Source: Thiomicrospira microaerophila
GTDB lineage: Bacteria; Pseudomonadota; Gammaproteobacteria; Thiomicrospirales; Thiomicrospiraceae
Length of the DNA: 64,000 nucleotides
Direction: 5' to 3'
Assembly (NCBI RefSeq): GCF_000934765.1
Contig: NZ_JYNN01000002.1
Location: 150,091-214,090, forward strand
Of the stretch, positions 7,436 to 16,503 are shown piece after piece; within the stretch, counting starts at the first letter, position 1, and each line of letters begins with the position of its first letter. A program made the position numbers and the translations under genes. Under the pieces are notes generated by a model. It was not told where the DNA came from. It saw nothing but the letters and a program-made list of their open reading frames with translations, and did no database searches.

Positions 7436-8524
7436 TTGAATTGTTTTTTTTATTATTACACTTGGTTGCGTTGGAATAAGTCCAAGAATTTTTTTCGTCA
7501 GTTAAGTATGTGCGGGTCGTGCAAGCGAATTTACTCACTTAAGGAAGCCTTGGATTTAGGCCTTAAATCCGGTGATACCGTATTTTTTTGGGGCAAAAAG
7601 CAGGATGCCGCGTTGTTAAATTGGGCAAGAGACCATGATGTCAACGTAAGGTTTGTTGAGGATGGGTTTATTCGTTCTTTGGGTTTGGGTTCTGCGCTGT
7701 CTAAGCCTATTTCCTTGGTTATGGATTCTCGTGGGATTTATTTTGATCCTACTGGTTCCAGTGACCTTGAGCATATTTTAAAAACCACTGACTTTACGGA
7801 TAAGGATCTGTCCGAGGCGGCGGCGCTGATTAGCTATATTAATACGGCTAATTTGACCAAGTATAATCATTTGGCGGATGTGCGTGATTTGGATATTGAC
7901 CCTAAGCCTGGTCAAAAAATTATTCTGGTACCGGGCCAGGTGGATGATGATATGTCGGTTAAGTTTGGGGCATTTGGGTTAAATAATTTGTCGTTGCTGG
8001 AAAAAGTGAGGGCGTTAAGGCCTGATGATTTTATTATTTATAAACCTCATCCTGATGTGTTGTCGAAAAACAGGGTGGGCTTGATGCCCGATGAAGAGAT
8101 ATTGCGTTTTGCCGATAAGGTTGTAAAAAAGGTCGGGATTGGTTCGGTTTTAGCGCATGTTGATGAGGTGCATACTATGACGTCTTTAGTGGGGTTTGAT
8201 GCCTTGTTGCGCGGTAAACGGGTGTTTACGTATGGTTTACCCTTTTATGCTGGATGGGGGTTAACGCAAGATAGCCATGTTTCAGAGCGGCGCGGACGGG
8301 CTTTAACTTTAAACGAGCTGGTGGTTGGGGCGCTTATTTTATACCCTTTGTATTTAAACCCAAAAACGCAATCTTTTTGTTCTGCCAGCGAGGCGCTGGA
8401 GTATATGGCTGAACAAAAAGCGCAGCTTAATAAGAACATTTTAAAGCGCGCTATGTTAAGTTTTTATGGCTATCTTTTTCCTAGAATTCGAAACGGTATA
8501 AAGAAGATAATCGGCAAATCCTAA
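7436..8524 (+). CDS. Capsule polysaccharide export/Kdo-transferase family protein (KpsC-like)
   Basis: Matches the capsule biosynthesis family containing KpsC/LpsZ. Recognisable blocks are E-D-G-F-I-R-S-L-G-L-G with S-L-V-M-D-S-R-G-I-Y-F-D, V-P-G-Q-V-D-D-D, Y-K-P-H-P-D-V, and G-F-D-A-L-L-R-G-K-R-V-F-T-Y-G-L-P-F-Y-A-G-W-G. KpsC usually has two such domains in about 670 aa; this has only one in 362 aa, so it is a single-domain member. TTG start with TGGAGAG about 8 bases upstream. It likely acts at the inner-membrane face on a Kdo-containing surface glycan. No capsule transporter genes lie in the window. Confidence 0.8.
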   Translation: MNCFFYYYTWLRWNKSKNFFRQLSMCGSCKRIYSLKEALDLGLKSGDTVFFWGKKQDAALLNWARDHDVNVRFVEDGFIRSLGLGSALSKPISLVMDSRGIYFDPTGSSDLEHILKTTDFTDKDLSEAAALISYINTANLTKYNHLADVRDLDIDPKPGQKIILVPGQVDDDMSVKFGAFGLNNLSLLEKVRALRPDDFIIYKPHPDVLSKNRVGLMPDEEILRFADKVVKKVGIGSVLAHVDEVHTMTSLVGFDALLRGKRVFTYGLPFYAGWGLTQDSHVSERRGRALTLNELVVGALILYPLYLNPKTQSFCSASEALEYMAEQKAQLNKNILKRAMLSFYGYLFPRIRNGIKKIIGKS

Positions 8525-8525
8525 T

Positions 8526-9329
8526 TTACCGGAGTTTATATTCAATCGGAACACTGTGTGTCCAGCGGTCGCGGGTGATTTCGGCGGGGAAGGGTAGGAA
8601 TTGTTGTTGCATGCGCTCGATAAAGATGCTGATGGCGGCATCATCCAGCATTTTTCGTCCTGACGAATCGGTGATTTCAATGTCGATGATGCGGCCATCA
8701 CGCAGTAGGGTAAAGCTGACGATCACTTGGCCTTGCCAGCCTCGGCGTTGTGCCATCCTCGGATAGCTGTCTTGAGCATGGCGAATGAGCGTGCTTGAGA
8801 GTTCATTCAGGTAACGTTGTTCGGCGGCTTGGATTTGCGCTTGACTTATTTGCGGTTCAAGCGGCATCGGCTCGGGTTCAATTTGTGGCTCTTGAATGAC
8901 AGGCTCTGCCGCTGCTTCAGTAGCCGCTTGTTCTGCAACAGGCTCCGGAATCGGCTCAGGCTCTGGCATCGGTTCAGGCTCTGGCATCGGCTCAGGCTCC
9001 GGAATCGGCTCAGGCTCCGGAATCGGCTCAGGTTCTGGAACCGGCTCAGGTTCTTGCATCGGTTCAGGCTCTGGTATCGGCTCAGGTTCTGGCATCGGTT
9101 CAGGCTCTGGAATTGGTTCAGGCTCTGGAATTGGCTCAGGTTCAGGGATTGGTTTAGGAGTCGGTTGAGGCGGTGGGGCAAACATGGCTAGGGTAACAGG
9201 GACGGTGCGTTCATTTGAAACGGGTGGTTCAGGAGTGCGTTGCCAAAACCATGCCGCGATGGCGAGCGCGACAGATATATAAATAACCAGTGCTAATACA
9301 AAGCCCTTGGAGGAGTCAGAACGCCACAT
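8526..9329 (-). CDS. tonB: TonB energy-transducing protein
   Basis: Couples inner-membrane proton motive force to outer-membrane receptors. It has an N-terminal membrane anchor (about residues 10-30), a long periplasmic Pro-Glu region built of about 13 P-E-P-E-P-I/M/V repeats (residues about 60-135), and a C-terminal TonB domain with [12 protein letters not shown] and V-S-F-T-L-L-R-D-G, ending in Y-K-L-R. Its ATG overlaps the exbD stop by one base, so it is the last gene of exbB-exbD-tonB. The near-perfect DNA repeat makes its length prone to vary between strains. Confidence 0.92.
   Translation of the reverse strand: MWRSDSSKGFVLALVIYISVALAIAAWFWQRTPEPPVSNERTVPVTLAMFAPPPQPTPKPIPEPEPIPEPEPIPEPEPMPEPEPIPEPEPMQEPEPVPEPEPIPEPEPIPEPEPMPEPEPMPEPEPIPEPVAEQAATEAAAEPVIQEPQIEPEPMPLEPQISQAQIQAAEQRYLNELSSTLIRHAQDSYPRMAQRRGWQGQVIVSFTLLRDGRIIDIEITDSSGRKMLDDAAISIFIERMQQQFLPFPAEITRDRWTHSVPIEYKLR
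8940..9160 (-). repeat. Tandem Pro-Glu coding repeat in tonB
   Basis: Degenerate repeats of 12 and 18 bases encode P-E-P-E-P-I/M. Other frames stay open across the block only because of the repeat composition. Confidence 0.85.
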
Positions 9330-9712
9330 TAACTTTTGCGTTCCGTCAGAATGCTGATATTGTCATGTTGGTGTTTTTTAACAATATCCATCAGGGTAAC
9401 GAAAAAATGGAACTCCACGGCTTGGTCGACCCGAAGCTGAATCAAGGTGTTGCGATCGAGTTGCGCTATTTTTTGGTTCAAGTCATTCGTTTGAATCGCT
9501 TCACCATCCCAATACATCTGGCCGGAACTATCGAGCGAGAGGTTAAGCTTTACCCTGTCTTCAGGGTTAAAACTGGTGGTGTTTTCCGTTTTAGGTAATT
9601 GGATATCAATTTTGTCATGCACAATAAACGAGGCGGTGAGCAACACGATGGCTAATAAAACCAGCATCACGTCAATCAGCGGAATTACATTCATCGAATC
9701 AAAGCGTTTCAT
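9329..9712 (-). CDS. exbD: Biopolymer transport protein ExbD
   Basis: Inner-membrane proton-channel partner of ExbB. 127 aa with a short cytoplasmic N-terminus, one membrane segment ([17 protein letters not shown]), and a periplasmic domain. The channel aspartate is the D in P-L-I-D-V-M. It lies three bases after exbB and overlaps tonB by one base, so the three genes are co-translated. Confidence 0.93.
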   Translation of the reverse strand: MKRFDSMNVIPLIDVMLVLLAIVLLTASFIVHDKIDIQLPKTENTTSFNPEDRVKLNLSLDSSGQMYWDGEAIQTNDLNQKIAQLDRNTLIQLRVDQAVEFHFFVTLMDIVKKHQHDNISILTERKS

Positions 9713-9715
9713 GGT

Positions 9716-10171
9716 TTAATCCTTGATAGCTGTCTGGGCTTTGGGCGATAGGTCCTGATAAACGCGGTACTTGGCTTGAAGTTCTTCGACTTTACGCAAG
9801 AGTCCGTTATAAAACATTAGGGCGGGGATGGCAACCGCGATACCGGCGGCGGTGAGTTTAAGCGCCAAAGCGAGACCCGTCATAATCACCGAGGTTTCAA
9901 GGCTGTCATTCATTCCAATTTCATAAAACGTAATTAAGATACCAATAACCGTGCCCAATAGACCGACATAAGGTGCGTTTGCACCTATCGTAGACAGAGT
10001 GGTCAAGTTGCGAGTGATGTCGATATTGAGCAATTCAATATGCGCATAGTCTTCAATATTAATCCGTTTGAATAAGAATAGCCGTTCAAAGGTAATCCAT
10101 AGCGCGATGAACATCATTAGGCCTAAAATGCTAAAAAAGGTAAGGTCTAGGTAAAGTTGAATATTTTCCAT
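9716..10171 (-). CDS. exbB: Biopolymer transport protein ExbB (MotA/TolQ/ExbB family)
   Basis: Proton-channel subunit. 151 aa with an N-terminal membrane helix and the conserved core G-A-N-A-P-Y-V-G-L-L-G-T-V-I-G-I followed by the A-L-K-L-T-A-A-G-I-A-V-A-I-P-A helix. This is the short ExbB type without a signal peptide. First gene of the operon, and a Fur-box-like palindrome sits 16-33 bases before the start, so iron repression is likely. Confidence 0.93.
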   Translation of the reverse strand: MENIQLYLDLTFFSILGLMMFIALWITFERLFLFKRINIEDYAHIELLNIDITRNLTTLSTIGANAPYVGLLGTVIGILITFYEIGMNDSLETSVIMTGLALALKLTAAGIAVAIPALMFYNGLLRKVEELQAKYRVYQDLSPKAQTAIKD

Positions 10172-10186
10172 GTATTATTTGGTCTC

Positions 10187-10204
10187 TTAATGATAATCAT
10201 TTTA
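10187..10204. promoter_or_regulatory. Fur box upstream of exbB
   Basis: TTAATGATAATCATTTTA closely resembles the Fur consensus GATAATGATAATCATTATC. It lies in the exbB promoter region. Fur itself is encoded at 35636. Confidence 0.8.
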
Positions 10205-10273
10205 AAATTAATAAGACGCATTATGAATAGCTGAGATGCCAATGTCAAGGGAGCGGTTTTAAAGTTTGCGGTT

Positions 10274-10324
10274 TAAAAAAAGCAACCAGGCCTGTTCGTT
10301 GTGGAAGATGAAGTAGGCCTGGTT
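10274..10324 (-). terminator. Terminator built from a split CCAGGCCT inverted pair
   Basis: The arms AACCAGGCCT (10284-10293) and AGGCCTGGTT (10315-10324) are perfect inverted repeats around a 21-base loop. Read on the minus strand the stem is followed by GC and a run of seven T. It lies just after the stop of the 10334 gene. Confidence 0.75.
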
Positions 10325-10333
10325 TTAATTACT

Positions 10334-11074
10334 TTAGTTGCGCTGAATCAATGAGCGCTTAAATAGGTTTAACCAGCTGTCGTTCATTTCAGCTTGGTGT
10401 AGAACCTTTACGGATGCTTGTTCGCCATTCGCTTGTAGCGCGACTTGGTGGATGAGCATCATGCCATCGTTCGGGTTAATGGTGAGCGCAAACATATTTT
10501 GTTTGGCGCTGAGGTAGGCTTTGATCGCGGCATCTTCCGCTGCGATTTTTTCTAGCATTTTGGGTGCCCAGACGGCCACGTGGTAAAAAATAGCGCCTTC
10601 GTAATTGGCTTTAGCCAGTTCAGAAAGGGTGGCTTTGGCTAGCGCATAGTTTTGTGGAGCCGGTGTTTGACCACCAAATACAAGTGCCACAGCGTCTTTG
10701 TCCATCATGCGGGTCGCCTGTTTGGCTGCATCAGCTGGTTCGTTTAGGGCTATTGACAGGTAAACATTATTATTTCGGTTGTGGGCAACAGCTTCTGCGC
10801 CAATCGCGGCGGCCAATGAGGTACAGATAGAGCTGGTGTTTTGCACTATATTGAGGCTTTTGATATCGAGTTGATTGGTTAGCGCTAGGCCGACTGCTTG
10901 ACCCGTGTAGGTGCGCAACGCAAAGTGTTCACCCAAGTTTAGCGGCTGTTCAATGAGGTTGGCATAGGGGTCTGGACTGATTTCAGTTGTGGGTTTATCG
11001 CCCATGGCAAAAGCGATGGAAGAAGTTAGAGTGAAGCCAGAGACGAGTAAAGCTTGTTTGAGTGTTGTATTCAT
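10334..11074 (-). CDS. Secreted protein of unknown function
   Basis: 246 aa. A cleavable signal peptide is evident (K-Q-A-L-L-V-S-G-F-T-L-T-S-S-I-A-F-A, cleavage after A-F-A). The mature part is alanine-rich and mixed alpha/beta, with segments such as D-A-V-A-L-V-F-G-G-Q-T-P-A-P-Q and G-A-I-F-Y-H-V-A-V-W-A-P-K. No family recognised with confidence. Divergent from the MBL-fold gene at 11260, with which it may share a regulatory region (11075-11259). Confidence 0.7.
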   Translation of the reverse strand: MNTTLKQALLVSGFTLTSSIAFAMGDKPTTEISPDPYANLIEQPLNLGEHFALRTYTGQAVGLALTNQLDIKSLNIVQNTSSICTSLAAAIGAEAVAHNRNNNVYLSIALNEPADAAKQATRMMDKDAVALVFGGQTPAPQNYALAKATLSELAKANYEGAIFYHVAVWAPKMLEKIAAEDAAIKAYLSAKQNMFALTINPNDGMMLIHQVALQANGEQASVKVLHQAEMNDSWLNLFKRSLIQRN

Positions 11075-11259
11075 TATATTGCTCCAAATGTGAGTAATGT
11101 CATTAGTTTATTTAATGCCCGCATTAAGGATACCTATTTTATAGATCTTTGCAAGTGTCAAATGTGAAGCTATTGTTGTGTTTGGTTGCAGTTTTGTGAA
11201 CCAGCGAGTAATATTGCAATGTAATAGTTTAACAAGCTTATAAGAGAGGATAGCTTATT

Positions 11260-12261
11260 ATGATGAAAAGACGTGATCTATTTAAAACGGCTCTGAGCGC
11301 GACAGCGGGTTTAGCCAGTTTTTCGGTGTTAAAGCCGCTGTATGCGGCGGATGATTTTGTGTTTCGTGGGCCAGATGTGCCTAATGTACCTGTGACTAAG
11401 ATAGCCGATCGTACTTTTTATTTTCTAGCGGTCGATCCGGAGCCTGCGCCAAGTAATTTTGGTTTCTTTAGCAACCCAGGTTTTGTGGTGACTTCTGAGG
11501 GCGTGGTGGTGGTCGATACCGGTGGTTCGGTGCAAATTGGTGAAATGCTGATTCGTCAAATTAAAACCGTGACCAATAAACCTGTTGTGGCGATTTTTAA
11601 TACCCATATCCATGGTGATCATTGGCTGGGTAATCATGCCTTTGTGGATGCCTATCCGAATGTCAAAATTTATGCACACCCTAAGGTGATGGAGCATGTT
11701 AAAAATGGCGCGGGCGCGGTTTGGAATGGCTTTATGAGCCGTAACACCAATGATGCGAATGCGGGCACTGTGATTACGCCACCGACGCTTGAGGTGCAAG
11801 GTGGTGATGTTATCAAGGTGGGTGATGTTGATTTTAAAGTTCATTATATGGGCAAAGTACATTCAGATTCAGACATAGCTATCGAAGCGGTGCAGGAAAA
11901 GGTGATGTTTGTCGGTGATATGGCGATGCGTCGGGTTGCGAACATGGCAGATGGAAATTTTGCGAATTCGATTGTGGCGATGGAAAACTTTGAAGCCATG
12001 TCGCATATTAAGTATTTTGTGCCGGGACATGGTGAGTTTGATGATGTGTCGATGATTCGTGATCAAAAGCAGTTCTTTGAAATTATTTATAAGACTATTG
12101 AACAGTATTATGATGATGGCTTGTCGGATTTTGAAATTCGACCCAAAATTACGGAAACCGAATTTATGCAAAAAGTGGCTAAAGATTGGCCAGGATTTGA
12201 CTCAACCATTGGACGCTTTGTAAGTGAGGCCTACCAAGAGTTTGAGGCAAGTTTGTTCTAA
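11260..12261 (+). CDS. Metallo-beta-lactamase-fold hydrolase with Tat-type signal
   Basis: The N-terminus M-M-K-R-R-D-L-F-K-T-A-L-S looks like a twin-arginine signal, followed by a hydrophobic stretch and A-A-D. The zinc-binding motif is T-H-I-H-G-D-H (about residue 122), followed by G-K-V-H-S-D-S-D, V-G-D-M-A and P-G-H-G-E-F-D. Probably a periplasmic Zn hydrolase, resembling SoxH and the quinoprotein-associated metallohydrolases, but the substrate is unknown. 333 aa. GAGAGGA precedes the ATG. Confidence 0.8.
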   Translation: MMKRRDLFKTALSATAGLASFSVLKPLYAADDFVFRGPDVPNVPVTKIADRTFYFLAVDPEPAPSNFGFFSNPGFVVTSEGVVVVDTGGSVQIGEMLIRQIKTVTNKPVVAIFNTHIHGDHWLGNHAFVDAYPNVKIYAHPKVMEHVKNGAGAVWNGFMSRNTNDANAGTVITPPTLEVQGGDVIKVGDVDFKVHYMGKVHSDSDIAIEAVQEKVMFVGDMAMRRVANMADGNFANSIVAMENFEAMSHIKYFVPGHGEFDDVSMIRDQKQFFEIIYKTIEQYYDDGLSDFEIRPKITETEFMQKVAKDWPGFDSTIGRFVSEAYQEFEASLF

Positions 12262-12285
12262 AAAATCATCATTATTTTTAGTAAG

Positions 12286-12324
12286 AAGCTCAGTCTCATG
12301 CTTTGTGTGAGTCTGGGCTTTTTT
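12286..12324 (+). terminator. Rho-independent terminator
   Basis: AAGCTCAGTCTCA pairs with TGAGTCTGGGCTT (two mismatches), followed by TTTT. It ends the MBL-fold gene and precedes the next ribosome site. Confidence 0.7.
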
Positions 12325-12342
12325 GTTTTAAGGAGCGATAAA

Positions 12343-12771
12343 ATGAAAAAAATGACACGAAAACTTTCGGCATTGGCCTTAGCCGTTGCATTATCGGCAG
12401 GCGCCGCGCAGGCGGAGCGCAATTTTAATCTAGCGACACCGGTGGTGGTGTTAATGCCGCATGTGATGCCGAATGCGATGCTGCTGGAGATTACGCCTGA
12501 TCAAGCGCCCCGTATTCGGCAAATTGCGAATGTGATGACCGCTGAGCGGGAGTCTAACGAGATTATGACTCAAGAATTGCGCCGTGAGTTGTGGGAGCTG
12601 ACATCAGGTTATCAACCCGACCCTAAAGCGCAGATAGAGTTGATTAACTTGATTAGCGAAGCAGAGCGCCGTCGTATTGAAATGAGTGTCGAGTGTGCGG
12701 CGCAATTGCGTGAAGTTTTAAGTCCAGATCAATGGGATTTGCTTATTGAGCTGGCCGCAGATGTGCAGTGA
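12343..12771 (+). CDS. Spy/CpxP-like periplasmic protein
   Basis: The start is taken at ATG 12343 because AAGGAG sits 7-8 bases upstream and a signal peptide follows at once (K-K-M-T-R-K-L-S-A-L-A-L-A-V-A-L-S-A-G-A-A-Q-A). The mature region is helical and charged, with I-T-P-D-Q and L-S-P-D-Q-W motifs that resemble the paired L-T-x-x-Q repeats of Spy/CpxP chaperones. 142 aa is typical. Chaperone or metal-stress roles are known for the family; the role here is inferred. Confidence 0.65.
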   Translation: MKKMTRKLSALALAVALSAGAAQAERNFNLATPVVVLMPHVMPNAMLLEITPDQAPRIRQIANVMTAERESNEIMTQELRRELWELTSGYQPDPKAQIELINLISEAERRRIEMSVECAAQLREVLSPDQWDLLIELAADVQ

Positions 12772-12774
12772 TTA

Positions 12775-15700
12775 TTAATCTCGTTCCTGCTGAAAAATTA
12801 AGTCAACCGAGCTGCGATCACCTCGGTTGTCACTCTTAAGCAACCAACGCGGTGTAAGTTGATAGAAAATTTGCACCGCATTGTTTTGTCCACCGGAAAG
12901 ATCATGCGCGTAACGAATATATATGTCATTGGTGAGCGCTCTGCCTAGCAGCAGGCTACTGACTTGCTGATCTTGCACGTCAAAATAAATATCTTCAACG
13001 CCGAGTGTGCGTGTCAGGCGATTTAAAACGGGGGTGTTGTTTTGAATCCCCAGTTTGTAAAAAGCGGTCAGTATTTGTGATTGATAGTTCGGTTCATTTT
13101 CTAAATCGCCTGCGCGCCCGAAAATGAGTAGATTGATAATGCGTGCTTGTGATTGAGCGGGGTTGGCGTAGAACACAAATTGAGGCTGGGTAGAGGTGCC
13201 TGTAATGTTGAGTCTTGCCGTGGTACGATCAACGTGCCGAAATAAATTGACATTCAGGCGTGGGTTGTCCAAGTTACCGGTAAAGCTGAAGCTGGAGGGG
13301 TCAAAGTTTATTCGATTGCGTCGGTCTAATTCGACATAGCCGCTTTCAATACGCACTTCGCCGAGTGCTTGAATGTCTTCCATCTCTGGCGTTTGTGCTA
13401 GCGTGAGTGCGCCGCCGAGATAGGCTTGCGCTTCACGTACATTAAGCCGTACGTTGTCGCCAAGCGTTAAAGTAAGGCTGTAATCGAGTGGGAATCCCAG
13501 TCCTTTTTCGTGACGCACTTCCTCACCTTCGCGGGTAATAATAATTTCATCTGTGTTCACGCTGGTACGCTGGTGCAGCGGCATTTTATCTAAATCAAGA
13601 TAACTGTCATGAATCCGTGCTTCGCCACGTAAGACGGCGCCCGCTTGATCAAGTTGCAGTTGCATATCGGCACCGAGAAAAAGGTGTGCAAATGGGGTTC
13701 TAACGATTTCCATTGACTCGGTTGATATGTCAAGCTTAAGTTTGGCTTGGGTGTTTAAGGGGGCGGCTTGAAGGTGAATGCGCGCTTCTCGCGGGTTTGT
13801 GCTAAGCCCCTGTTGACGCCAAAGCCCAAAGGCATGCAGTGATTCGTTGGCAATATCGGCTTGCAGTGATAGATTCTGGTTTTTAAGTTCAAGTAGCGCA
13901 AGGTTAAAGTCGATATCGACTAATGCACGGCTATTGTGTTGAATGTCGTTAAGTGAACCCATGACTAAGGTTTGCCAATCAAGCTGGGTGCGTGTTAATT
14001 CAAATTGGCGAGTCAGTTGTTCGCTCAGCATCCATTCGTTGAGTTGAAGTCGAACATAGCCATCGATTTCGGCCTGGCGCCAGCCGCCCTCAACCGGAAA
14101 GAGTTGAATATTGGCACCTAAATGCCCTGTGTCGTTAATACTGGCTTGCGACTCAATACGTGCTTCAGTTGGCTGCCAGTTGAAGGTGGTTTGCCAGTTG
14201 CGTAATTTGACTGGCCACTCATAACCTTGTTCAGTGACACGCAAGTCTAGCTGTTTAAATAAAATTTGCTGTTGAATTTTGAGGTCTTGTTGCCAGTTTA
14301 TAAAACCTTGTGCGTTAAGTTGTGTGTCGATGTCCACATGGTCTGGAATAAATTCAGCGGCCCATTCCAGGATGGGTAACTGGTGAAGTACCCAGTTAAG
14401 CTGGTGGTCTTGCGCATCAAGGCATATTTGGCTGTTTGGGTGACTCACTAACCCTAAACAGCTTTGACTGAGCTTAAGTTGATCGCTTGCGTTCCAGCGC
14501 AGTGTGCTAGGCTGATTTAATAGCCAAATACCGGTTTGGGGTTGCGTAATGCGTAGGCGCTCTAGATCGAATACCCAGTGTGTTAAGTTGGGTTGGCGCT
14601 CAAGGCTGGCCATCTCAATTTGAGCACTGGGGTGATGAAGGCTTATTTCGTTGCGCATACCATCGGCTTGCACAGTACGTTTGAGGTGCAGTGCGGCGCT
14701 AACCACCTCTTCGCCTTGGGTGATTTTGGCGAGCTGTGCATTGAGTTGTCCCCAGGCGGGTTGGTGAAGTGGGATATCGGCATCGAGTTGCAGGGTGTGG
14801 AAAAGGATGTCATCCCATTGCAACTGATCACTTGTTGCTTGAACTTGTAGCCAGGCCTGGTCGATATGTGTCCAATCTGTGTTAACCGAACCTTGAGTTT
14901 GCAAGTTGAGATGGGCTTGACCAGCCACGCCCCAGGGGCTGAGCAGCTCGCTAAGTTGGTTGAGTGCCGCGTCTAATTCAAACTGATAGCTTTGCTGATT
15001 CAGTACCCCGTTTAGCGAAAGTTGGTTATCCGCTTGGCTGAATGAGAGTTGATGGAGTGTTATACCATCAAGTGTTTTAGCGAGCTGGGCATCAAGTCGA
15101 ACCGTCAAGGCAAGCTGGTCGTAATGAATCGCCTCTAGTTGTCCTTCAAGATGATAGTCATGATGGTCATCGAGGCGCGTGCTAATCTGGCCTTGCGTTG
15201 ATAGGGGGTGAGTGAGCCCATGGAGGGTTAGCTGATGGATGTCCAGGTGGCTTTGTCGCTTTTGGAGGTCACTTAGGTGAAAGTGAAGTTGGCTGTCAAT
15301 TTGGTAATCCCAGTCTTGGTGAAGCGCGGATAGGTTAAGCTGTGCTGTTTGCAGAGCTAGGTGCAGGGTGTGAGGTTGGCGCCAATCAAATACTGGATTG
15401 ATCCAATCTATTTCAAATTGGGTGCTTAGCTCTCCATATTGTGGGGTGAGCAGTGTCATTTCGCCAGTGAGTTGTTGGTCAGCGCGATGTAGCCCGATAA
15501 CGTTAAGTCCGAGTTGCAGTTTACCCGCGGGCCAGTCAGCGAGTTGACCCGCTAATGTGGTTTGAAGTTGAAGCTGCGCATCGGCAAATTGGTAGCGAAT
15601 ATGGGTTTGACTCGGTTGGATGTTGAGATGGCCTAGGTCAAGTAACTGGCCTTTTATTTTGGTCCAGTCTGAGCTAAGTGTTAGCTGTTCGGGGCTGAGC

Positions 15701-16503
15701 GACCAGTGGTGTTGTGCTTGCATTTCAATAGGGCTGTGGGTGTTTAGATTTAACTTGAGTTCGGTGAGTTGGCCTTCCCAGTGCGCATCGAGGTGTAGCG
15801 GAGCCTGTTCGGGTGGACCTGCATAGGCGAGGCGCAAGTCACCTTCAAATGCATCGGCGTTTTTGAAAAATACCCGTGCCGATAACCAGGCCTGGTGCGT
15901 TTGTTGTTGAAATGTGAGTTGGGTATTGAAATCATTCAGTTCAAGTTGGTTGGCTTGCCAGCGCAACTGGGTATCGAGGCGTTGAACTTGAATTAGGGGA
16001 GTACCCGCTTGTGACAGTGTAATATCCGATAGCTGGATCTGTTCAAGATGGATATCAACGGGAAGCAGGTAAATAAAACGAAACGGCTGTTGTAGTAAGG
16101 CGTAAAGTTCATTCAGCGCAAACGTTGAATCTGACGGAGGTGATTGCGTGGTATTCGCAAGATCTAGGTGCAGCTGGCTAATGCTGAGTTGGTTTAGTTG
16201 GTAGGGCCCCCTGAGCCAGGCCAAGGGTGACCATTGCCATTGAATTTTTTGTGCATGCAGTTTTATGTCAGCGTCCTGGTAGGCAAGGTCATACAGCGTC
16301 AAACCGCTATACAGTGTACCGGTTGAGTGGCCGATATGGATACGCTTGTCTGTCCAGTCATTCAGATAGGGCCAAAGCTGGTTGGGGAGCTTAGTTGAAA
16401 ACGTCAGGCTGAGGATGCCCACGAGCATAGCAACGAGGGCCATCGCGACAAACCACAGGCTCCAGCGAAACAGGCGTGTGATGAGTTTGAATATTAACAT
16501 CAT
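12775..16503 (-). CDS. tamB: Translocation and assembly module subunit TamB
   Basis: 1242-aa inner-membrane-anchored protein that spans the periplasm and works with TamA in outer-membrane protein insertion and lipid transport. N-terminal membrane anchor at residues about 15-35 (L-W-F-V-A-M-A-L-V-A-M-L), a very long beta-rich body, and the C-terminal TamB domain with D-I-Q-A-L-G-E-V-R-I, L-I-F-G-R-A-G-D and L-L-L-G-R-A-L-T-N-D-I-Y. It overlaps tamA by four bases on the same strand. Two CCAGGCCTGG palindromes lie in it. Confidence 0.93.
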   Translation of the reverse strand: MMLIFKLITRLFRWSLWFVAMALVAMLVGILSLTFSTKLPNQLWPYLNDWTDKRIHIGHSTGTLYSGLTLYDLAYQDADIKLHAQKIQWQWSPLAWLRGPYQLNQLSISQLHLDLANTTQSPPSDSTFALNELYALLQQPFRFIYLLPVDIHLEQIQLSDITLSQAGTPLIQVQRLDTQLRWQANQLELNDFNTQLTFQQQTHQAWLSARVFFKNADAFEGDLRLAYAGPPEQAPLHLDAHWEGQLTELKLNLNTHSPIEMQAQHHWSLSPEQLTLSSDWTKIKGQLLDLGHLNIQPSQTHIRYQFADAQLQLQTTLAGQLADWPAGKLQLGLNVIGLHRADQQLTGEMTLLTPQYGELSTQFEIDWINPVFDWRQPHTLHLALQTAQLNLSALHQDWDYQIDSQLHFHLSDLQKRQSHLDIHQLTLHGLTHPLSTQGQISTRLDDHHDYHLEGQLEAIHYDQLALTVRLDAQLAKTLDGITLHQLSFSQADNQLSLNGVLNQQSYQFELDAALNQLSELLSPWGVAGQAHLNLQTQGSVNTDWTHIDQAWLQVQATSDQLQWDDILFHTLQLDADIPLHQPAWGQLNAQLAKITQGEEVVSAALHLKRTVQADGMRNEISLHHPSAQIEMASLERQPNLTHWVFDLERLRITQPQTGIWLLNQPSTLRWNASDQLKLSQSCLGLVSHPNSQICLDAQDHQLNWVLHQLPILEWAAEFIPDHVDIDTQLNAQGFINWQQDLKIQQQILFKQLDLRVTEQGYEWPVKLRNWQTTFNWQPTEARIESQASINDTGHLGANIQLFPVEGGWRQAEIDGYVRLQLNEWMLSEQLTRQFELTRTQLDWQTLVMGSLNDIQHNSRALVDIDFNLALLELKNQNLSLQADIANESLHAFGLWRQQGLSTNPREARIHLQAAPLNTQAKLKLDISTESMEIVRTPFAHLFLGADMQLQLDQAGAVLRGEARIHDSYLDLDKMPLHQRTSVNTDEIIITREGEEVRHEKGLGFPLDYSLTLTLGDNVRLNVREAQAYLGGALTLAQTPEMEDIQALGEVRIESGYVELDRRNRINFDPSSFSFTGNLDNPRLNVNLFRHVDRTTARLNITGTSTQPQFVFYANPAQSQARIINLLIFGRAGDLENEPNYQSQILTAFYKLGIQNNTPVLNRLTRTLGVEDIYFDVQDQQVSSLLLGRALTNDIYIRYAHDLSGGQNNAVQIFYQLTPRWLLKSDNRGDRSSVDLIFQQERD
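14851..14860. repeat. CCAGGCCTGG palindrome (tamB, first)
   Basis: Exact; on the minus strand in frame D-Q-A-W-L. Confidence 0.85.
15886..15895. repeat. CCAGGCCTGG palindrome (tamB, second)
   Basis: Exact, within 13 of 14 bases of the extended palindrome; frame H-Q-A-W-L. Confidence 0.85.

Noticed and set aside
8817-9191. Open frames opposite and within the tonB repeat, including one encoding Gly-Ser-Ile repeats
   Set aside because: They mirror the Pro-Glu codon repeats of tonB, have no ribosome sites, and disappear outside the tract.
11425-12171. Antisense frames of 100 and 145 codons opposite the MBL-fold gene
   Set aside because: Shadows of a strongly supported coding gene; composition is His/Ile-rich without domain features.
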